Assembly (NCBI GenBank): GCA_027563935.2
Contig: CM050446.2
Span: forward strand, 128,108,499-128,172,498
Length of the DNA: 64,000 bases
Direction of reading: 5' to 3'
Origin: Costus lasius
Taxonomy: Eukaryota > Streptophyta > Magnoliopsida > Zingiberales > Costaceae
The notes under the pieces were generated by a model, which was not told the DNA's origin, did not search any database, and saw only the letters and a list, made by a program, of their open reading frames with translations. Each line of letters begins with the position of its first letter. The first letter of the stretch is position 1. Positions 22,036-33,359 of the stretch are shown piece by piece. The translations under genes were made by a program, and so were the position numbers.

Positions 22036-25000
22036 AAATTGATGCGGCATGATTAATAAGCATCAATTTGTTAACTAAGAACTGATGACGAGGCTTGGGA
22101 AGAGCTTTAGTAAAGATATCAGCAATTTGAAGTTCTGTGGTAATGTGTGGAAGCATAAGAAGATGAGAATCGTAAGCTTCACGAATATAGTGACAATCAA
22201 CTTCAATGTGTTTGGTACGCTCATGATATACGAGATTCACAGCAAATTGAATGACACTAGTATTATCAGCGTGTAAAGAGGTAGGCTCGAGTTGAGGAAA
22301 CCCAAGCTCCCCTAACAATCCACGTAGCCATATAATCTCAGAACAAGCGGAAGACATAGCTCTATATTCAAACTCGGTAGAGGACTTTGACACCCGATCT
22401 TGCTTCTTACTTTTCCAAAAAAAAAAGAGAATCACTTAGAAACATACACCAACCAGTAACAGAACGACGTGTGTCAGAACAACCGGCCCAATCAGCATCA
22501 CTATAAGCGACCAAACGAAGCGAAGAGTTAGTTGGAAAATGAAGATCCGTGGTAGAAATCCCTTTTAAATAACGCAGAATACGACGAACCGTAGCTAAAT
22601 GGATATGTGTAGGGGCCTGCATGAATTGACTCACTTGTTGAACAGCAAAAGAAATATCTAGCCGAGTGATAGTGAGATAATTCAGGCTGCCTACAAGTTG
22701 TCGATACAAAGAAGGATCAGAAAGAAACGTCTCATCATTCTGACAATATTTAACATTCACATCTAATGGAGTATCCACTGATCGACCCTCTGAAAGACCA
22801 GCTAGATTGAGTAAGTCCTCAATATATTTATGTTGATGTAGAAGAAGGCCATTTGAGGTATGAGAAATTTCGAGACCCAAAAAATAGTGCAGAGATCCCA
22901 AATTCTTCATATGAAAACATTGCTGAAGATGATCTTGAAGTTTTGATATTAAGGATAAGTCAGATCCAGTGATAACAATATCATCAACATATACCAAAAG
23001 AAGAACAATACCAATAGAAGTCTTGCAAAGAAATAAAGATGAGTCATATTGACTTTGAGTAAATGAGAAGTCAAGAAGAGTGGATCGAAACTTATCAAAC
23101 CATGCACGGGGCGCTTGTTTTAATCAATAGAGAGATCGTTTCAGCTTACAAACATCAGAAGAAGATGTAGAAAATAGTCCTGAGGGAGGAGTCATATATA
23201 TCTCCTCCTTTAAATCACCATGTAAGAATGCATTTTTAACATCCATCTGATGTAAAGGCCACCCTTGAGATCCAGCAATAGCAAGTACAAGACGAACAGT
23301 TGTCATTTTATCAACAGGAGCAAAAGTCTCCTCATAATTAATGTCATAATCCTGCCTATTACCCAAAGCCACCAATCGAGCTTTATACCGATCAAGAGAA
23401 CCATCTGCCTTCAACTTAATAGAATATATCCACTTACAACCAATTGGTTTAACATCACTTGGACAAGAAACAATGTCCCAAGTATGATTCTCCTGAAGAG
23501 CTTGAAGTTCCTCACGCATAGCATTTACCCAACATGCTTGTGTAGAAGCCTGAGAATAAGAGGTGGGTATGACTGTATTAGATAAAGTAGCTAAAAAACC
23601 ATACCTATCAGGAGACTTAATAGTGCGAGAGGAACGCCTAAGATGCACAATATCAAGCTCAGTACTAACTTGAACCTCTGGATCACTTTCAAGAATAGTA
23701 TGAGGAGATACAGTTCGTCGTCGCTGATAGACCATACCAGGTATAAATCGCCCAGTAGACTGTGATGTTTCCTCAAAATTAGGAAAAAGAATCGGTGAGG
23801 TAGAGAAAATTTACTGCTGAAAATAATATTCTTCCTCGAAGAAAATAACATTCCTAGAGATACGCATACGATTAATAGTAAGATCATAACAGATATAGCC
23901 TTTTTGATTGGAACAATAACCCATAAATGCACATCGAATAGATTGAGCAGTAAGTTTATGTCGTTCATGAAGAGGTAAATGAACAAAACAAACACATCCA
24001 AATGTGTAGAGCATATGATAATCAGGATAAATGCCAAAAAGACGATAAAATGGAGAATCAAATCCCAAGTATTGAAATGGTAAACGATTAATCAAGTACA
24101 CAGCAGTAGTCAACGTTTCAACCCAAAATTTGGATGGTACGGAGGACTGTAAGAGAAGAGTACGAACCATATCCAACAAATGACGATTCTTGCGTTCAAT
24201 CATCCCATTTTGCTGAGGAGTATAAGGACATGACCTCTGTGAGATAATGTCTTTTTCTTGTAAATAAATCTGAAATTCACGCGACATATATTTGCCACCA
24301 TTATCAGTGCGTAAAATCTTAATGCGCGTAGAAAACTGATTCTCAATAAGAGCAACAAAGCTTTGAAATACCCGGAAGACCTCAGATTTAGTGTGCAGAA
24401 AATATATCCATGTAAACCGACTATAATCATCAATAAATGTTACAAAATAACGGTAGTGACTATGAGAGACAACAGGGCTAATACCCCAAACATCACTATG
24501 TATCACATCAAAGCACACTTTTGCACGACTACCAGAATTAGGAAAAGGCAAAGTTTTACTCTTTCCAAGTTTACATGTGACACAATTAAATTTCAAAGCC
24601 GAATTTAAATTGTTACCAACAAAACCACGTTGTATTAAGTTAGACAAAATTACATGATTTGGATGGCCTAAACATTTATGCCAAAGTTCAACTTGACTAT
24701 CAATGATAACATAATAGACAGGCTAAAGATCTGGGAATGGAAAAATGCAATGGAAACAATCTGCCCACTCTAGGACCCTTAGCGATCACCTTCCCCGAAG
24801 CCTGATCCTGTACAACACAGCCAGCACGAGAAAAATGAACGTCACAGTGATTCTCCACAAGCTGACCAACAGATATCAAATTAGTTGATAAATTTGGAGC
24901 AACAAAAACATGACTAAAAGTGTGACCAATGTCACCAACAGTAGTAATCGGAAGGCTACTACCATTGGCTACTTGAATATGTTGTCGACCAGTATAAGGA

Positions 25001-25566
25001 TGTAAATTTTGTAAGAAATCTGGAAAGCCAGTCATATGATTAGATGCACCAGAATCAACAAACTAAGTAGATGAAGTTTGCTTACCACGACCTTGAAAAC
25101 CAAGAACAGAGAAAGCAGAAAGAATCATCTGCTGAACCATCTCAGGAGTCATAATCACTTGATTTTGACCTGTAGCAATATGAGTAGCCTCAGAAACAGT
25201 CACAGAAGAAGTGGAATCTGGCATACTAGTGTGCACTGCTTTGTAAGCCTTTGCCCTTCTATTTTCTAGACGAGTTGGGCAATCCTTAATAATATGTCCT
25301 TTTCGTTTACAATAATTACAAAATTTCTTGCTACAATTTCTAGCCAAATGACCAAATTCCTTACAACTATAGCATTGTATATGTCCTTTGCCTCGATTTT
25401 TACCTTGTGTCGCATATGCCACATTAACTACCTCTGAGATCCCATGAGTCTCACTGACGGAGTCATAGACGCCACTGAGTAGGGCCCAACCCCTCTGAAA
25501 GCTGCCTAGGAAGACTCCCCAGGACCTGAGGAGGAGTGCCCACAAATTCAGCATCAAACGGAACAC
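22034..25566 (-). pseudogene. Copia gag-pol remnant
   Basis: Read from high to low coordinates. A gag end with two zinc knuckles (CYSCKEFGHLARNC and CNYCKRKGHIIKDC, about 25410-25260). A protease with DSGASNHM at about 25035, preceded by an in-frame TAG stop. An integrase (about 24650-23811) with pre-integrase zinc residues, DYSRFTW and DNGGKY. A reverse transcriptase (about 23600-22650) with YVDDIVITGSD at about 22990. RNase H with SSTEFEYRAM and the ADNTS region down to 22034. A frameshift lies in a run of A/T near 22418, and a stop near 23124 divides the reverse transcriptase. The gag N-terminus is absent, cut at the gypsy insertion. Confidence 0.88.
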
Positions 25567-26050
25567 TGTAGCGCACGACACGGCCAGGCCGTGTCTGCAA
25601 ACACGGCCGTGACCGTCGCCCCCGACACCGGCACGCCCGTTCCTTCAGCCGTGACTGGCTCTGCAGCATCTGGTCACCCCGATCACGACCGGGCCGTGAT
25701 CAACGGCACGCCCGTGACACGGTCGAGCGAAGACGCAGAAGAAAGAACGGCCAGACGCACGGCCGTGCCCCAGCCCGTGTCCGACTCGGTGCAGAAACTA
25801 GATACTGAACACGGCCGTGACGACGAGCACGGTCCAGCCGTGTTCAGCCCCAGAAAGCCTCAAGCAGTGATTCTCCACCCCGCTCGTCGCTCGCAACGGT
25901 CTTCGCGCCCCCCGGCCCGTTTTGTGGGTGTGACGAGTCCTTCTGCCGCCACCACCTGCAGCTGTGATTATCCTCGCACCTCTCCGAAGCACTCTTTGGA
26001 AAGGTCAACAAGTTCGAGTTGACTACAATCTCTATCCATTAATGAGGTTA

Positions 26051-26144
26051 ATTGTCAAAGGGTGTGTCCCTCCAATTGTCAAAGGGTGTGTCCCTTCAAC
26101 TGTCAAAGGGTGTTTCCCTTCAACTGTCAAAGGATGTGTCCCTT
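26051..26144 (+). repeat. 23-bp repeat, four copies, upstream of the gypsy TATA box
   Basis: The unit TGTCAAAGGGTGTGTCCCTT plus CAAT/CAAC occurs four times and ends seven bases before a TATA box. Each unit is a small hairpin (AAGGG/CCCTT; the last keeps pairing by wobble). The position just upstream of TATA is where retrotransposon enhancer repeats usually lie. Confidence 0.85.
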
Positions 26145-26151
26145 CTTGATC

Positions 26152-26158
26152 TATAAAA
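26152..26158 (+). promoter_or_regulatory. TATA box of the gypsy 5' LTR
   Basis: TATAAAA lies directly after the four-copy repeat and about 620 bp before the LTR end. It is the likely promoter of the element. Confidence 0.65.
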
Positions 26159-26240
26159 GAGGGCGGAGGGTTATGTGTTTTAGTTAGTTCTTGTTGTAGT
26201 TTGCGCCTTCCCCTTGCAAGGCCTTAGGTCCAGCAAAACT

Positions 26241-26382
26241 CCAAGGATCTCGCCTAGAGTTCCCTCGACTCCTCTTTGTACGTTTCTCCGAGGATCTCGC
26301 CTAGAGTCCCCTCGACTCCTCTTTGTACATTTCTCCGAAGAGCTCGCCTAGAGTTCCCTCGACTCCTCTTTGTACGTTTCTT
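26241..26382 (+). repeat. 46-bp repeat, three copies, in the gypsy LTR
   Basis: Three copies contain CTCGCCTAGAGTTCCCTCGA followed by CTCCTCTTTGTACGTTTCT, with few changes. They lie downstream of the TATA box, so they would be in the transcribed leader. Confidence 0.85.
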
Positions 26383-26778
26383 TCAGCTTTCAATCAAAAC
26401 ATCCGGCGAATCCCGCTTGGGCGCCGGGTCCTTTGCGTTTTCATCTTGCTGCGTTTGCATCTTGGACGAGTAAGCTTGGGCGGTTGCCATAGCATCGTGA
26501 AGGGTGTGCGCGTGTGCTTGCAAAAGACATTGGTTTTCGCGATCGAGGTGAATACTTTTCATTATAGTTCCGATCCGTGGTTTCTTATCGCTCCGAGTGT
26601 TACTCAAGATACATTTTGCACTGTTTCCATCGGTTTTTTTTTTCTCCGCGGGTTTTCATCGATCGCACGCACTTTCTCTTCCCTCGTCTTAAGACCCTCT
26701 CCCGAATTTCCGCATCATAGTTCCCCCACTGTAGAGTATTGCTCTAAGGAAACCTACCTATACATCCGCTGCATCAAA

Positions 26779-26797
26779 TTTTGGTATCAGAGACAGG
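26779..26797 (+). promoter_or_regulatory. Primer-binding site of the gypsy element (tRNA-Met type)
   Basis: TTGGTATCAGAGACAGGTT resembles the complement of the 3' end of initiator tRNA-Met used by many plant LTR elements, with one change (GAGAC for GAGCC). It marks the inner end of the 5' LTR. Confidence 0.8.
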
Positions 26798-26892
26798 TTG
26801 AAGCTAACTTTTGTCTAGCTTCGCCAGTCTCTCACTGCATTCTATTCGGTTTCTTCGGCTTTATTTCAACATCCATTCACATTTCCTGCATC

Positions 26893-27890
26893 ATGACTAC
26901 TAGATCAGGAACCCCATATCAACAACCCCCTATCCAAGTGCCCGTTACGACCGAAGAGCGTACTCCACCTAGGGTAGAGTCGGTTGAGTCACTGTCCATA
27001 CGTTTAGAAGGGACGGAAGCCATGTTTCAGCGCCTCATGACGTCGGTCCAACACCTGACAGACCAAGTTATGGAAATCCGAGCTAAGCCCGCCGAGGGCT
27101 AGCTTCCTGCTAGTATCCCACCTCCGTTGGCCCCACTGCGTATGCGCGCCAACGAGTCACCACGCTTTGACCCCTTCGTCGATGAGTCCGCATGGGCTGA
27201 GGACTCTCCTCACCCACGTCGCCTTGTTCCGCGTAGTCGTGAGGACGACGAGGTCCAACGGCTCACGCGCGTTGACCCCCCGATTTTCAACAGTAGTCTC
27301 AAACCTCATGTCTTCCTAGATTGGGCTGCCGCTGTCGATAACTATTTCGAATGGAGCGCCATGTCTGAACACCTTAAAGTCAGTTACGTCCGTCTCTTGC
27401 TAACTGGCCCTGCTCGGTTGTATTGGACGAATGTCAAGCACCAATTAGTAGACCAACATCTTCCTCCCATTACGAGGTGGGAGGAGATGTGCTACTGACT
27501 TAAGGAAAAGTATGTGCCCCCCACCTATAGATAGCGCCTCCTCAATTCGTACTCCGTCATTTCCCAAGGGTCCGACACCGTGGATGCATACCACACTCGT
27601 TTTGACGAGCTTGGTATCCGCTGCAACCTTAAGGAGGATCCCGCCTTTACCATGTCTCGGTTCCGCAACGGTCTCCGCGAGGAGATTCAGCGCGCGTTAC
27701 CCTCCTACGACCTTGACACGATCCTCCTTGTCCTCCACCATGCTCGCGAGGTCGAGTAGGACCTCAGATCGCGCACCCATCGTACTGAGGCCCTCCCTGC
27801 TTGTCGGACTACTTACGCGCTTCCGGTGCCTGTCCCTCTCCCTCGTCTCGAGGCACCGCAACGTCCTAGCCCTGCTGGTCCTCGTCGTCC

Positions 27891-27929
<39 letters not shown>

Positions 27930-28602
27930 AGATGCACCCTGCGAGACACCCCCCTCCTCGCTTGACTTGGGAGGACCGGGGTAAGGCGCCCCTTGCCACC
28001 ACTGTAACCAAACCGGTCACTTCCACCGGGACTGTCCCCGCCGTTCGTTGCACATCGCACCTGAACGACGCGACTCTCGACCCCCTGTTCCTTGCGGCCC
28101 ACCTGTGGTCCAAGAAGTCGGCCCTCAGTGTTACTCCGATGAGGAGTCAAGCCCTCAACCCACCTTGGGCGTTGTTCACTGCACTCTTGTCCATACCCCC
28201 CCTCCGTCCGAAGACTGGAAGCGCACGAGCATCTTCTACACTTATATTAAGTGTAACGGACACTCGTGCAAGATTGTGCTTGACGGAGGCAGTAGCCTTA
28301 ACGTTGTCTCACGGACAGCGGTCACCTGTTTCGGTCTCACCCTTGAGCCGCACCCCCGACCTTACTCGATCGCATGGGTGGACACATCTAGCCTTCCTAT
28401 CACCCACCGATGCCAGGTCCCCATATATTTCGGTGATTACTCGGAGAAGGTGTGGTGCGACGTCGCCTCCATGGATGTCGCCCACGTCCTCCTAGGTCGC
28501 CCTTGGCTCTACGACCGCGATATGATCCACTACACTCGCTCGAACACCTACGTCTTCCACCACGGGGGACGTAAGATTTGTTTGACCCCCGGCTCCTCCT
28601 AA
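26893..28602 (+). pseudogene. Gypsy gag and protease remnant
   Basis: One frame runs from ATG 26893 to 28602, broken by stops at 27100, 27496, about 27532, about 27757 and about 27982. It shows a gag capsid-like region (WAAAVDNYFEW, ARLYW), a proline-rich linker coded by a run of 37 C (27892-27928), a zinc knuckle (CHHCNQTGHFHRDC, about 27996-28040) and the protease motif VLDGGSSLNVV (about 28274-28306) with VLLGRPW downstream. Several stops replace CAG or CGA codons expected from the family, suggesting C-to-T decay. The poly-C run does not shift the frame. Confidence 0.85.
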
Positions 28603-28606
28603 GGAG

Positions 28607-29619
28607 TTGCGAGCTTCCACATCCAAGGGCGTCATCACACCCTTACCCCCAGCCCCGCCTGCGCCTAAGGCAGTCGCCTTGGTTCGCCCCGCTTCCCTTG
28701 TCCATGAGGCCCAGGAGACCAACGTGGTCTATGCCCTCATGGTCCGCGAGGCCTCTCCCATACCCTCACTTCCACCGGCCCCTTTGTCGACCGAGGTCAC
28801 CGCCTTGTTAGAGGAATTCAACGACATCTCCCTAGTGGACCTCCCCGTTGGTTTGCCCCCGGGACGTCACATCCAGCACCGACGAGCTCCATGACCGTCT
28901 CAACCCGACCGAGCACGACGAGCTCAAGCGGCAAGTGGACGACCTTTTGTCCAAAGGCTTCATCCATGAGAGCCTTAGCCCCTGCGCCGTCCCAGCCCTT
29001 ATTACCCCTAAGAAGGATGGTTCTTGGCGGATGTGTATTGATTGCCGGGCAATCAATCGCATCACCGTCAAGTACCGTTTTCCCATCCCGCGCTTAGATG
29101 ACATGTTACACCTTATCTCGGGTGCTTTTTGGTTTAGCAAGCTGGACCTTCGGAGCGGCTACCATCAAGTCCGCATTCGTGAAGGCGACATTTGGAAAAC
29201 GGCCTTCAAGACGAAGGACGGTCTCTACGAGTGGTTGGTGATGCCCTTTGGCCTCACCAACGCGCCGTCCACGTTCATGCGCCTCATGGGCCAGATCCTC
29301 TGCCCAAGTTCCTGGTCATCTACTTTGACGACATTCTCATCTATAGCCGCACCCGTACTGACCACCTCGGGCACTTGCGTCTGACCTTCGACCTTCTCCG
29401 TAAGGAACGTCTGTTCCTCAACGCAAAGAAGTGTTCTTTCCTCGATTCTCAGGTCCCATTTCTAGGGTTCATCGTCTCGGATCAGGGTCTCATGGTCGAC
29501 CCCGCAAAAGTCGGGAACCCGAATCCGTTACCGAGGTCCGTAGTTTCCTTGGTCTTGCTGCCTTCTACCGCTGCTTCATTAAGGGATTCAGGACCATCGC
29601 GTCCTCTATGACGGCTTGC
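28607..29619 (+). pseudogene. Gypsy reverse transcriptase, 5' part
   Basis: This part begins with a linker ending [20 protein letters not shown] and continues, after a frameshift near 28880, with [45 protein letters not shown] and [14 protein letters not shown] second frameshift near 29295 is followed by [10 protein letters not shown] (catalytic YFDDI at about 29320). The domain is cut at 29619 by the nested solo LTR and resumes at 31634. Confidence 0.88.
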
Positions 29620-31633
29620 TGTTGACACAGATTTATATAGAGTTTCATGTGTCATTTTACTTATGGAATCATGCTTATTTCACGACTTTAAGCCTTACTA
29701 TCGCCTATATTTGGATACATTTATGGAATCTACACTTGTTTCGGTATTTTCACGTTTTCAGGTCAAACTGACCACATAAAGGGTAGATTCTGACACTTTG
29801 ATAGCAGAGGAGCTCATCCTAACTCAAGACGATCCTAACCAGGAGTTTTCGGATTTATTGAAGTCTTTATTGGAAATCACGACCGGGTCCCGATCAGAAT
29901 CATGCCCGTGATCGTCGCTACGCCTGAAGCTGAAATCGACAAATCACGACCGTGTCACGACCAAATTCTCGCCCGAGATCGCCGACCCGCTTGTTACAAA
30001 ATCACCGTTTTCTCCCACGTTTCTTTGATCTGACCTAAGGGGAAGCTGAAGGGCACCTAGGACCTTTCTCCCCTGTTGACGAAGGAGGCGTAGAGCAGCT
30101 TTTAGGGGAGGATTTGCTCACGAAATCATCATTTCGTGAGGTATGGGCGGCCGAAGCGTTGCAGGCTGGCAGGAACCTTTCGGCTGAAGCTTTGCAGCAG
30201 GCTTCTTTTTGCAGGGCATGGGAAGGAAAAGAAGATTCAGAAGAGAATAGGATAAAAGACTTTCTCCGTTCGAAAATAAGGAGAGCTCTCGCATACAAGA
30301 ATCGAAGACGAGAGGAGGTTCGGTCCATCAGAGGAAGCGCACGGTGAAGAAACGAGGAGAAAGAAGCTGCGCATCTGTACAACTTTGAATACCTCCTGTT
30401 GCGTAAGCTTCCTAGAAACAAATTTGTAATACTTAGCCTACATCTTTGAGTTGCTGCATCTATTGTAAGATCTTAAGAGAATATTGCATGGTCTATCTTC
30501 CCTCTATAACTGTTGCGCAAAATCTGTTATTACTTGTGATGTTCATGGTTGAATACATTGTCTATATTGTTACCGTGAACATGCTTAGCTAAACCCCAAA
30601 TCAGGATGTGAGAGTAGCCCTTAACGATTTACTAGTTGAGATAATTAAGGTTTGTTAGCCGAAGTCCTTGTTTGGCCTTGTGTGTGTTCATCGCCTGCAG
30701 ACCTGGAAGGATATGTTCAACCTTTAATCCCTCGGGTGAGGTTTGTAAATCAGCTTTTCTAGGAGTTTACTTGCTTGCATAGCTGTACTCACCCGTAGGA
30801 TTAAAGGGAAGCATTATTCCGAAAGGTATGTTTGAGCCTTAAGTTGCAAAGGTGAGATTTGTTAATCGGATCTAGAGGAGAAAACTTGCCCGCTAGACTG
30901 TACTCACTTAGGGAAACACCTTAGTGAGGTTTGTTAATCAGATCTCCGGAAGAGAAAACTCGCTCGCAGATTCGTACTCGCTCGCATGACTGAAAGGAGC
31001 TTAGACGCGACGGAGAGATCCCAGTCCGACCACGCGTCCGACCCACTTGGTTGAGAGTTTATCCATTCCGTTTGTTCGTTATCCCTATGCTACCCGAGAG
31101 GGGGCGTTTGAGTCTTTAATCACCTCAAGTATGGTTCAGCATCTCTAGGAGGGTAAAACCTCGCTTGCGGGTCTGTACGTATTTGCAAGGATTTTAAGAA
31201 CCTTAGACGTTGTGGAAAGACACTCGTCTGACCACACGTTAAAACCCTATGGATTGGACTGGTAATTTAGTTCGTAGAAGCGGACGATATTATTGGTGGG
31301 GAAGGCTACCTACGTGACAAGGAAGCTGAGTCCCTTAAACTTGATAGGACATTAGTAATAAACTTTGGCTATTCAACTGTAAGGAGTCAAGTGGTGAACC
31401 CATATCCTGATACATCTCCTCATTATAATTCTCTCGTGTGATTCCCTCTGTTTACATTCCTGCACTTTTAATTATTTCGTTATCTTAAACTTCACCAATT
31501 TCGACTTCGTCTAGCTAGTCATTTCGAGATCTATCGGTACTTACCAGTTATTCCCTGTGGGATCGATATTTTATTACTTCGATAGACCCGTGCACTTGCG
31601 GGTAACTCCTACCTATATCGGTGGGTGCTATCA
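29620..31633 (+). mobile_element. Solo LTR, Tat/Athila-like ends, 2014 bp
   Basis: The unit starts TGTTGACACAG and ends GGTGCTATCA. The 5-bp direct repeat CTTGC (29615-29619 and 31634-31638) flanks it exactly, and removing it rejoins the gypsy pol region. No coding, primer-binding site or second LTR is inside, so it is a solo LTR. The end region (TTCCCTGTGGGATCGATATT followed by CCCGTGCACTTGCGGGTAAC) is typical of LTRs in the Tat/Athila group of gypsy elements. Diverged modules of about 95-120 bp with GAGGTTTGTTAATCAGATCT and CTTGCTCGC-like words recur at 30716-31250. Confidence 0.88.
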
Positions 31634-31638
31634 CTTGC

Positions 31639-32825
31639 ACCAAGAATGAGACCTTCTATTGGACCCCCGCGGCAAGCCGCGCTTTCCTCGCCCTTAAGGA
31701 CATAGTGACCTCCGCCCCGGTCCTTCGCCTCCCTGACTTTTCTAAAGTTTTCGAGGTCGCATGTGACGCCTCCGGCACCGGTATTGGTGGTACCCTCAGC
31801 CAGGAAGGCCACCCGGTCGCTTTCTTCAGCGAGAAGCTGAATGATGCGCGGCAACGATACTCCACGTACGATAAGGAGTTTTACGCCATTGTCCAGTCAC
31901 TTCGACAGTGGCGTCACTATCTCCTTCATAAGGAGTTCGTTCTCTTAGTGACCACCAAGCCCTGTCATTTCTTAACTCTCAGAAGAAGCTCGTCCCTCGC
32001 CACGCGAAGTGGGTCGAATTTCTCCAACAATACACGTTCATGATTACCCACAAGGCTGGGAAGGAGAACGTCGTGGCCGACGCCCTTGGCCGCGTCCGAT
32101 TGCTTCTGTGTGTCCTGTCCACGTCCATTCCAGCCCTCCCTCACATTCGAGACGAGTATGCGGACTGTCCTGACTTCGGTCCGGTGCTCGCTCGTCTTCA
32201 GGCGGCCGACCTACCGGACCTCCCTTATCGTCTCCATGACGGTTACCTTGTGTACGGTAACCGGTTGTGCGTACCCCGGTCCTCCCTTCGCGAGCACCTG
32301 CTGCTCGAGCTCCACGCTGGAGGTGCCACTGGGCACCATGGCCGCGACAAGACCCTCGACTTGGCCGAAGACCGCTTCTTCTGGCCCACTCTTCGTAAGG
32401 ACGTAGAGAGGGTCATCCGGCATTGCGGCACCTGCCAAGCCCCGCCCCGCCAACACTGACTTGTACACCCCACTGCCTGTCCTCAGGAGTCCATGGCTCG
32501 ACATTAGCATGGACTTCGTCCTTGGTCTACCCCGCACTGCCTCGCGCCACGACTCCATCTTCGTTGTCGTGGACCGCTTCTCTAAGATGGCACATTTTGT
32601 GCCTTGCTCTCGAACTGCCGATGCTTCCCACATTGCCCACCTGTTCGTTAAGGAGATCGTCCGACTCCACGGTTTTCCCCTCACCATAGTCTCCGACCGC
32701 GACACTCGGTTCGTCGGCCACTTTTGGAAATCATTATGGGCCCTCCTTGGGACCACTTTCAATTTCTCGTCGGCTTACCATCCGCAGACGGATGGTCAAA
32801 CCGAGGTAGTGAATAGGAGTCTGGG
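31639..32825 (+). pseudogene. Gypsy RNase H and integrase, 3' part
   Basis: After the solo LTR the frame gives FYWTPAASRAFLALK and the RNase H region (EVACDASGTGIGGTLSQ, FFSEKLNDARQRYSTYDKEF). A frameshift near 32040 follows. The integrase zinc finger comes next (GHHGRDKTL and CGTCQ, about 32330-32445). After another stop comes the integrase core with [21 protein letters not shown] and [17 protein letters not shown]. The catalytic D, D and E positions are all visible. The protein stops two residues after the last motif at the deletion junction. Confidence 0.88.
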
Positions 32826-32898
32826 TATTATAACATTCAATGAATGAAAACTAGATTCTCATCAATTCATATTTATGGCGCCTCCTTGGGACCACTTT
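32826..32898. repeat. Filler DNA at a deletion junction
   Basis: Between the truncated gypsy integrase and the copia LTR remnant lie two templated patches. Positions 32832-32869 copy 32956-32993 (copia LTR end plus host flank) with one change. Positions 32881-32898 copy 32742-32759 (gypsy integrase, CCTCCTTGGGACCACTTT) exactly. The pattern is that of error-prone, synthesis-dependent end joining. Confidence 0.75.
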
Positions 32899-32959
32899 AC
32901 AATTAATTATAACATAACTAATATTTATAAATCTATTATTTATATATTTACCACTAACA
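32899..32959 (-). repeat. 61-bp remnant of the copia 5' LTR
   Basis: It matches 21966-22026 with a handful of substitutions and ends at the same terminal sequence (CCACTAACA on the plus strand). It fixes the right boundary of the copia insertion; the host pentamer TTCAA follows. Confidence 0.85.
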
Positions 32960-33356
32960 TTCAATGTATGAAAACTAGATTCTCATCAATTCACACAGGC
33001 AAGCATCTCAAAATCCATTCTTTAATGATTTGTTTCTTGTGAATTGTGATGGCACCGACCATGAGCAGCAGCTCCAGAAAAAAAATTGCTATTCTCACCT
33101 TCATTAATTCTTACGTGTGCCCTCCGTTGACTTACCGCACAAGCAATAGTCTGCTTCCTTACTTCTATGCGTGATCGTAGGCAAACAATACTTATCTATC
33201 GGTCTCCGATGACTTGGGTGTTTATTTGGTGGATTACACAGCATCCACATCCACTTAGCGCCGCCTCCGATCCATGCACATAATCTAAACTAGATTCGGA
33301 TTCAACTGAATTACATATCCAAAAGGCTAATGTAGGATCATCAGAACTTGTAACAG
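32960..33356. other. Host DNA to the right of the nest
   Basis: This is non-coding flank between the copia element and the next MITE. No gene or repeat is recognised. Confidence 0.5.
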
Positions 33357-33359
33357 TTA

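Larger units (their letters stand above)
25568..26772 (+). repeat. 5' LTR of the gypsy element (ends approximate)
   Basis: This stretch precedes a primer-binding site and ends GCTGCATCA, so it is the 5' LTR of the plus-strand gypsy element. The start is placed at TGTAGCGCACG, where copia gag similarity stops; this is approximate because no second LTR survives for comparison. It is GC-rich with many CACGGCCGTG palindromes (25580-25850). It holds a 23-bp array, a TATA box and a 46-bp array. Confidence 0.65.
25568..32825 (+). mobile_element. Ty3/gypsy retrotransposon, 3'-truncated, inside the copia gag
   Basis: The plus-strand order is LTR, primer-binding site, gag, protease, reverse transcriptase, RNase H, integrase, which defines Ty3/gypsy. 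It is interrupted by a solo LTR (29620-31633). It ends within the integrase just after TEVVNRSLG, at a repair junction. The integrase C-terminus, any chromodomain and the 3' LTR are deleted, so the lineage is not assigned. Many stops make it inactive. Confidence 0.88.
21473..32959 (-). mobile_element. Ty1/copia retrotransposon, decayed, host of nested insertions
   Basis: The domain order on the minus strand is gag, protease, integrase, reverse transcriptase, RNase H, which defines Ty1/copia. The right LTR survives only as 61 bp (32899-32959), ending in the same terminal sequence as the left LTR start. The gag start and most of the right LTR are missing. A gypsy element inserted into the gag end (about 25568), and its right half was later deleted together with the copia 5' part. 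Stops and frameshifts break the polyprotein, so the copy is dead. Confidence 0.85.

Noticed and set aside
27512..28495. 327-codon frame with a polyproline run
   Set aside because: It is the wrong frame of the gypsy gag-protease region; the true frame shows the zinc knuckle and protease motif.
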